Shown: positions 34,433 to 43,900 of the stretch, piece after piece
Numbering within the stretch: position 1 is the stretch's first letter
How the letters are laid out: the number at the start of each line of letters is the position of its first letter
Source of the DNA: Magnolia sinica
Lineage: Eukaryota; Streptophyta; Magnoliopsida; Magnoliales; Magnoliaceae
NCBI RefSeq assembly: GCF_029962835.1
Contig: NC_080577.1
Coordinates: 1,426,001-1,490,000 of the forward strand
Direction of reading: 5' to 3'
Length of the DNA stretch: 64,000 nucleotides
The notes under the pieces: generated by a model
What the model saw: the letters and a program-made list of their open reading frames with translations, nothing else
Database searches by the model: none
What the model was told of the DNA's origin: nothing
Made by a program: the position numbers and the translations under genes

Positions 34433-35183
34433 CTATTACTCTCATTCTCTCTTAAAATGAAATCAATAAAATTTATATGCTGTTTTTTTTTTTTTTTTTT
34501 TTTTCACATTTTTTAGTATGTGCATTCATTTAAGTAGTTGTTTGTTGACTTGCTATAGTCTAATATTCTAATAAAACTTCTACGCTTGTAATATTTTCAC
34601 ATAAATTTTTTTTTTTTAAAATTGTTTTGGGGGATGTGCCATCGCATAAGCATAAGCACACAGCCTCCTTGGATCGCACATGATTGCTTATGCCATTTGG
34701 CACCATTGGTTCAAAGTACACAAGTGGCCCACCTGATGAGTGAATCAATCTGTTTTTTGTATCAGGTGGTTTTCATGGCGAGCCAACCTGTTAGACAGGT
34801 TGGATGTCATACACACATGCCACATAAGCTATTAGTCATCTAATGGTGTGTTACTTAGACCTCATGTGTGTGCTGCGCGATTGTGCGTGTGCTGTGTGGG
34901 TGTTTATGTGCGTGAGTGCGTGTGTGGGTGCGTGTGTGCATGCTCAAAGTCCACATAATAGCATTCTTTGATCCCTATTCCATAATCACCAAACTCAAGA
35001 ATGATTTGTAACATTGAAACAGGTTGAGACCCACTTTGGTAGATCGTATCTCCACCTCTTTAGAATCATCCAGTCCAGACAATCTGAGTTCAGACAATCT
35101 ATTTTACATGCATTCGTCTTGTAGTTCAGTCTGCAACTACTTCTTTCTTTCTTTCTTTGTAATGCTGATTATGCAAAGACCAA

Positions 35184-35235
<52 letters not shown>

Positions 35236-37049
35236 TTAACATCTTTTTTTTTTCCTGAGAACTGATAACATACAGCCTGCAGTATGCTAGCTTGTTATGC
35301 AGCCAAAATTTTCCCGCCAGCATACTACTTGTTTGGAATCCATACCATGTAAACAGCAGGTCCCACCATGAAGATTACATAGTATAAAAATCAGGCTGGC
35401 TCACACATCAGGTGCGATACTGTTGGAATCAATGGACAATCACCTGTTGGACTTAACATGCTGGTGTGACCCACATAATGAGTGGACCTACCTGATTTTT
35501 ATGCCAGGTGATCTTCATGGTGGGGCCTATAGTTTGCATGGTACAGATGTTCTATACAAGTGGCTTACTGGTGGGGAAGATGAGGCTGTACAACAAGTTA
35601 GCATGCTTTGGGCTTTATGCGATAAGTTCTTTTCTTTTTTCTTTTCCCGATAGAAGTACCTGTGAAATGTTTATTTTGGCATATTGAAGTTCTCAAAGTT
35701 GCTTTCAAATTTGATCCAATAGTTTTTAGCCCACTGTTTTTTTTTTGTTTTTAATTATTATTATTATTATTTTTAATTTAAACAGAAGGGCCAAAAAGGG
35801 TAGAATTTACAGCCACAAGAGGAACCACAAATTCCCACACCCACCTCATGCAAGAACACCCACCCTATCCCTAAGATGACCATCTCTCTCATACCCAGAA
35901 AACTCCTTTAGGGTCCTTGCCTGGGAACTAATATAGCTCCTCACTTGATCAATATCCTGGGCTACAGTTTTACTTTTGTTGTTAAAAGTCCTGTTATTTA
36001 TTTCCTTCTACGTTGGCCACATAATTGCTAGGATACATAGGTTCCAAAGCAATCTGCCCTTGCCAACAGAAACATGCAATCAAGAAATAAATGGTTCACA
36101 CTTTCTGCATACCTCGTGCACATGCAGCAGCTATTCTCCATATCATGTCTATTGTGGAGATGGTCTGCTGCTAACACTTGTGATGAGCAACTAGCCACCC
36201 AAAATCAATGACTGTAGGGGACACCTAAAACACGACAACCATACTATTGAGGCAGTTCCATTCCCATCTATTCTCTTCTCATAAAGTGACCTCACAGAGA
36301 ATTTTCTGAAAAATTTCCCATTTCCAAGTTCTCCTATGTTGCCCTATCCGATTGAACAAAACACCCCCAATAGTCTGACCACTCCTCTTCCTCCCTCAGC
36401 CCCCTTCCAAATGTAGGGGACCAAGCAATCTGCACACCCATCCAGCTATAGATGTTAACAACTCTGGTCATGTTATATGTAGAGACACTATAGAGTGCTT
36501 CAAAAAATTGTCACTGTGGCCCATCTACACTCCAATTATCCTCCTAGTAACAAACCATCAAGTTGTTCCCCGTTTCCAATGTTTTGCCATTTTGAAGACG
36601 GATTTTTGGGCACATGAACCTGTGTCTTGACGACCAAGAGGTTCCCCAACCATCTCCAAATTCATAAAAACTGGGCACAGTAGCAAACAGTTTACTACTC
36701 CCACAACCCATGCACCCCAATAACCTCCCACAATACAATTCAACTATCCAAACTACCCTTACTAATATTACCTCATTGGAAATTATGATCTCGTCCCTCC
36801 GGTCCATTATTTTATATGCATTAGATATCTCTTTAGCCATCTACCTGCAATATTCTTCATCTCTGGCATCACCCTTCACCCATGCATATGAATATTTGTA
36901 TCGTATTGGCCATATCGTATCCATATCGGCACGAGCTGATACGCGATATGGGGTTGTATTGGTTCGATATGAAAAAACACTGACTTGTATCAGCCTAAAT
37001 TGGCCCATATTGGTCGATTCAGGGCCAAAACACCCATAAAAGTCCAATT

Positions 37050-37142
<93 letters not shown>

Positions 37143-40100
37143 AAATTCACTTACGTCTCTTCTTTTTTCATTTAAGTCATGGAAGAAGCTTAAAAACTCA
37201 TTTTAGGTTAGATATAGACCTATTTTAGAATCAAAACAAATGATTTGAATGGGATTCAACAAATCAAAGTGAAGTGGACTATTATGTGAAAATTAGAAAG
37301 AAGGGTAACCTTCACTTCCTTTTTTATATTTTCATCTTCTTTTTGTTGTATTTCAATGTAATGGGCCTTAGTTCACGAAATCATGCTTGATTCGTGTTCA
37401 ATTAGGGCCCATTTAGTTGACCTTCAACAAGTCAAACCGACAGGCAACATTCTCATCAAAGAATGGTCTGATACACCGTCTGATACAATGGTCAAAACAC
37501 ACAAAAAAATGATAGATTCTTGGACATCACATTTTTTTTTTTTCCTGATTTTCTAATATTTTCCATGTTTTCTTCTTTAAAAAAAAAAATCTGACCATTA
37601 TAGGCCGATACGGCCTGAATACCGATACGCGGCGTTATATCATATCATTTTTCTGGTAGGCTGATACGATGACCGATACTGACATTCAGAACCATGCCTA
37701 CACTTGTCACCAACAGGCCCATTTTTGTCCCCATCTCCACGTCCAACACCTGCCACGGTGTCGATGGCTTTGACGATCGGCCTCCTTGATATCTCGCTCC
37801 TATATCAGAGCTGCCTAGTTAACCCATATTGCTGCTAGCTCATCATCTCCTTCCTCTGACCCTCTAGTTGATCCACTTGTCTAGCCAACACACCATCCAC
37901 CCCCGCCCCCCCCCCCCCCCCCTCTCTGTCTGTGTACCAGCAACTTGTGCCGATACCCCTTTCACTTTCCCCCCAAACTTTCTGTTATTAACACAATACA
38001 TTCCTTTTACTTCTTCATCAGTCTCAAGCCTCATATATGCACACCCTATCTTTCCAATCGCCTCATCCTTTGCAGCATAATGATCCCTTATCATCCTCTA
38101 ATGACCCTCCTGTTGCACTTCTCCCATCACCCAACCTCCGTCCATTCATTATGCAGAGCATCACCCATTGCCTCCCCTGGCAACACAACCAGAAAATTTA
38201 TGGATGGCAGACCGAAACTTTTGCGACCCTAACAAAGTTCCAAAGTTCCATTAGCATCTTACTATCACTTCTCATATGCTTTATGGAACCTCTTAGTATT
38301 TTTTATTTTATTTTATTTTGAAGGTTAGCTCGTTTGAATATTAGGAATCATATGATTAAAACAGCTATCTCAAATGTTTCATATTGTTCTAGGAGAGATT
38401 GAGAAGGATGTTGCCCATATATTTAGAGCTGGTTGGATTATGTGGAAATGTACATCTAGAGTTTTATGTGACTGTCTCATGCCAATCAAACTGGAGGGAA
38501 GATTTTATAGGATAGCTATAAGACAAGCCATGCTTTATGTGATAGAATGTCGGGCAGTCAAGGACTCAAGGAACAACATGTTCATAGGATGAGATGGCAA
38601 GGGGAAGTCCCAAAAGTACTTGGGTGGAGGTAGTAAGAAAAAATTTGATGACATATGGTTCAACATGAGGATATGGTGCTTAATAGAGTGGAATGGTGGA
38701 ATAGGATTTGTGTAGCCAACCCCATTTAGTTGGGATGAGGCTTAGATGATGATGATGATGATTTTAAAATGAGTGTAGTCATTCAATTGGGAAGACTAAT
38801 CGCTAAAAACGATGATATCAATATAATTACCTGTTGTGGTTATGAATTGTAAAAATTGCTTTGGAACTGATGGAAGATGCTTTGAGTAAAACTTCATTGT
38901 TGTTGTATTTGGGGTGTTGTCTGACTGTTCGTGCTCCATGGGTGGAGGTGGTAAGAAAGGATTTGATGACCTATAGAATGGTGAAATAGGATCTGTGTAG
39001 CTAACCCCATTTAGTTGGGATAAGGCTTAGATGATGATTTAAAAATGAGTATAGTCATTCAATTGGGGAGACTGATCACTAAATATAATTGCCTGTTGTG
39101 GTTATGAATTGTAAAAATTGCTTTGAAAGTGACAAAGATTCTGCAAGTAAAACTTCAATTTTCTTGTATTTGGGGTGGCCTTTGATTGACTCTTTGTACT
39201 ACACAATACTGGATGGAAAAATCAATAGACATGATAATGTTCTCGATTAGCTGTGTAAAGGGCAGAAATATTTTCCAGCTAGCTCTTCATGCTTTGGCTT
39301 TTATTCTTTGTACCTTCTTGTTACTGTTCGACTTCTAAAGCATGGTAGTTTCATTATTTATTGGAAAACACAGGTTCAGAATCCTCACAGCATCAAGTAC
39401 AATGGAACAATTCAAGGCTTGAAGTATATATGGAAAACCGAGGGTTTTCGGGGGCTATTTAAAGGCAATGGTACCAATTGTGCGCGTATAGTTCCAAACT
39501 CAGCGGTCAAGTTCTTTAGCTATGAGCAAGCAGCTAGGTGTGGTTCTTAACTTCATATAGAGATGGATGCAAATGTTCATTTCCTTTTATCATGATGCCT
39601 TTAATCACATTTCCTGCATGATACATGACATAAATTTTCTTCTGTTTCATATCTGTGTATCTGGGCATCGTATTTTCCTCAATGCATAATTTGCACATCA
39701 CTTGTTAAATGTTGCTACTCATAAGGGTGGCAACAGGCAGGCCTGTATTTGATTTTGACCAGAAATTTTAACTGATTGGCCCGTCCTGTCACACCAGGTC
39801 TATCCAAAACTTGATTTTGCTTGGCTTGGGCCCAGCCCATTGCCAGCCCTAATTAAAGGCTTATGTTCTGGGAGTAGACTCCTATCTGTTTTTGTGTTAA
39901 AGTTTGGCAACTCATCAACTGTTCACATCACATAAATGCAGCCAATCTAGATGGTCAAAAAGCCAGTCCCAATGTGGATTGAACACAGCCCAACAACCAT
40001 ACTGATCGGATAATCCTAACTGTTTGATTGGTGACCATCAAATATGGTTAACATTCCAAATTCAATTGGCAATATCCAATGGTTTGGCATGCAGTTATGC

Positions 40101-40951
40101 TGTTTGTACCATGAAAGAGTTTCAAGAAAGTATCACTTGTGATAAGTGCACATGGGACTGTAGGCTGTCTAGCCCTATATTCTTATACTTTTGAGTGAAT
40201 TTGTTATGAGCGCCTTTACAATGCAGTTAAAAGAAAATTTCTATCATATGCTAGTGTCCAGCTATCAAAGGGTAAAAGCCGATGCAACTTCTTTATTTGA
40301 ATGTAAACTGATTTTGAACAACTCTACCTCACATGCATTGGACGTTTGGACCTTTGGATTCCACTCCTTCCTGTCCATTCCCAACAATTCACGAATCCTT
40401 GAGCTCATGAATTATTCAAAATAAAAATAAAAATAGTGTATTTTTTGCAAGCAATTTGTAATTATTTCATAATTAAAGATCTTTGCAAAATTTTATTTTG
40501 TAATTTGATAACAGAAACCAAAGAACTAAAAAACTTGATAAAGTAGATTTTTTTTTTCCTTATTTAAACAATTTACCAAATATTCTGGAATTTGTGAAGA
40601 ATTATGTTGCCTAGTTTTTCCAAATCTGAACTTTGTAGCTATAGCTTATGTTGCCATTATGATTACAAGAGTATTGACATGAATATGTGAAATTCCAGCC
40701 CCATTTGCCTTTCTGCCTATTTGATGATTTACATCATTTACTTCCAGACTTTTACCTGATGATTGTGGCAACATTAGTGGCCACGTCCTCGCTGAGATCC
40801 CTTGTCATGATGTTTTGTGCCGATCACAGTCTGTGGGGAGTACTGTTTTGTATATGGATATAGCAAGTTGTACTTGCAAGGTTGTTGGTTGAGCCAGATT
40901 AGCTGGTTTGCAATTGGACGGCGATCTAAACACAGAGAAAAAAAAAAAAAA

Positions 40952-40991
<40 letters not shown>

Positions 40992-43900
40992 AAGTGGACA
41001 CAGAGCCAGTTTGCCAAATATATGAACCAAAAGGTTCGACCTTTCATCTACACCTTCAGTTTTTTATCATCTGAAAAAACGAAAACTCTTTGATCTGGAT
41101 TTGATTGGCAACTCCAAGTGCTTGTCTTGATCAATCTATGTTGCATTGGCTGATCCCATCAGGTTTTCTACTAACACTGTTTTCAAGTAAAATAAAGTCA
41201 ATGCATGGACAATCAAATTATCATAAGATATCAGTTTTGTATGGTAAGGTGCATGGTTGATAATTGTTGTGTGCAGCAAGGATATAGACTGTACACAACT
41301 AAAAATAAGGTCGACCATTATGTTCACAGCTACCACATGGAGTCTATTTTAATTTAAATTTTCATTTATTGCATCAAAATAATATTATTTTATGCACAAA
41401 CGTTAGTTTGATCGCAATATTTGAGGGAACTTTTTCTCTTTTTACATGCATATGCAGGTGTATAGAAGTTCTATTATGTCTCAAAAAAATATTTTTAAGT
41501 GTGTAACAGTGTTCATGCATTGCATCTTTAAAAGAAGGGAAAAAACCAACACCTGTTTGCATTTTCCTTTGTTTTAAGCTTCTAAGTGCATTTTCCAATT
41601 CATCTGAAATGCTCAGTATGCTTATTGTTTAAAGAATCATTCATCGAGAGCTACCAAATGTTATTTTACATCGTGTGCATCTCAAACTTAGCATTTGCCT
41701 GTTAAAATATTTTCCCAGCTTGCTCACTATTAATTGGTATTTCTAACAGAGGAATTTTATGGCTTTATCGGCAACAACCTGGCAATGGTATGACCGTTCT
41801 TTTTCTTTTTTTTTTTCTTTGAAAGTTTATAGCTTTGTTTAAAATTTGCAATTTCTTTGAGACCGTTAACTTTTCTATGAATTTGATGGTGCATTCTACA
41901 GTTTCATGCATGTTAACTAGGGCAAACAGTCTGTCTTGATAATAAACTCAATGAGTATGTCCACATCTCTTATATAGATAAAAGAAAAACATGATGTATA
42001 GACTATTGCTTGTGAATACAGGTGAAACTTAGCACATGTATATACAAGAAATCATTAATTAGCTAATCCCACTTTTATTTTGGTAATGAACTACCTATAG
42101 ACAACTAATTCCAATTATAGAGGGAACACATTCACAAATGGCAGATGTATAAAGAAGCCTCTAATTTCTAATAGGATATCCTTCAATTTTTTTTTTCTTG
42201 GTCTTCCAAATTGCCTTTGGAAGGATGACTGGAGGCTTACCTTCTGGATGCATACTTATGAAAATCCCATGGATTCATAATTACCTTTTATGTCAATCAT
42301 TTGAATATTTTACAGAAGATGCTCAGCTCACTCCTCTCTTACGCCTTGGAGCTGGAGCATGTGCTGGAATTATTGCCATGTCAGCAACTTATCCCATGGA
42401 CATGGTACGAGGCAGGTTAACTGTTCAGGTATTTTCTTGAATCTTCAATATAACTAAAGTTCCGTCCTGCTTTTTTCTAATTGCAGTTGTAGTCTGTTTA
42501 TTGTGTTTTAATTTTATTTATTTATTTTTCATTTTTCTTCTTTGTGCAGACGGAGAGGTCTCCTTATCAGTATCGGGGAATGTTCCATGCACTGACGACT
42601 GTCCTTCGGGAGGAAGGTCCACGAGCTCTGTACAAAGGCTGGCTTCCTTCTGTCATTGGAGTTGTGAGTCAAATCTTCCCTATGCATGAATTTGGTTCTT
42701 TTAGTAAATGTCTATCTGCACATGGATCCATTAAATATAGTCTTAAACTGTAGATTTCTTCCATGATGATACAAGCAATGTAAGTGTGTTTGGGCCGGGG
42801 TTAGGAGTTTTGTCGCTCCTCTCTGCTTGTAGTTTGTTTTTCCCTTGTTGTTTTTCTTTTTCTTTATCTTTTTCTGCTTGTGTGTGTGTGTGCGCGAGTG
42901 CGCGCACATACATATTGGCTTTTGCCCTAATAAAGTTGCATCATCTTTCAAAAAAGAAAAAAGAAGAAGCAAGGAAAGTGTGTAGTGCTCAGTTAAAAAA
43001 GGAAAAAAAAAAAAAAGAAAAAGAAAAGAAAAGAAAAAAGAAAAGTCCGTGGTGTTCTAGTTTACTTTTACACTCGTACATCTCTCAGTTATGGAGACTA
43101 AATTTGGTTTCCAATCACAGTGATTTATTCCTTTGTTTCTTAAGCATTTCCTTCTTGGCTGATTGGAAACTGTCTGGTAGGAAACTAACTCCATCTCGGC
43201 ATCAATGTTTGAGCATTTGTGATCTCTCCCATTCCAGTTAAAACCACCTGCCGAGTTTTTCTGCAGGCACAATATCTTTGACAAGATATTGCCTCAAATT
43301 TCCTCAGGTGAAAAGAGAGATAATATCATTCACATTGTAGAGTGGATATCACCATTTCAGCCATTTTCTTGTATGTGGTGTCTGTTTTATGGATGCCACT
43401 GTAGCTCTTGTTTTTTTTTTCAGTGTGTATGGCACCATAACTCATTACTTGATAGTATTGAAGATTTAAATTTTTTTTAATATCTGCAGATTCCATATGT
43501 GGGCCTCAACTTTGCTGCTTATGAATCTCTAAAGGACTGGTTAATCAAAACCAAACCGTTAGGACTGGTTGAAGACAATGAGCTGGGCGTGGTAACTAGG
43601 CTTGCATGTGGAGCCGCCGCAGGAACTGTTGGCCAGACTGTTGCTTACCCCCTTGATGTCATTCGCAGAAGAATGCAAATGGCAGGATGGAAGGATGCCT
43701 CCTCCATTATAACCGGTGATGCGAGGGGCAAAGCACCAATTGAATACTCTGGCATGGTTGATGCGTTTAGAAAAACAGTCAGATATGAAGGGTTTGGAGC
43801 ATTGTACAAGGGTTTGGTTCCCAATTCAGTGAAGGTCAGTCAAAGCCTCCACCTTTTCTCTTCTCCATTAGATTTGCAGAAGTAACTAGACGAGGAATTA

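Larger units (their letters stand above)
39538..41749 (+). other. ADNT1 intron 3 (2.2 kb)
   Basis: GT-AG. It contains a small TIR repeat at 39724-39852 and (GT)n at 40955-40988; the rest is unclassified AT-rich DNA. Confidence 0.85.

Noticed and set aside
34046..34718. calling the element a solo LTR outright
   Set aside because: TG...CA-like ends and TATA order fit, but a 13-bp duplication is too long for LTR integration and the second copy has no visible duplication.
38374..38592. 72-codon ORF as an independent gene
   Set aside because: Its sequence is the C-terminal region of an RTE-type LINE reverse transcriptase, truncated and inside an intron.
42786..43241. 151-codon ORF in ADNT1 intron 6
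   Set aside because: Low-complexity Lys- and Phe-rich translation driven by a LINE tail and A-runs.
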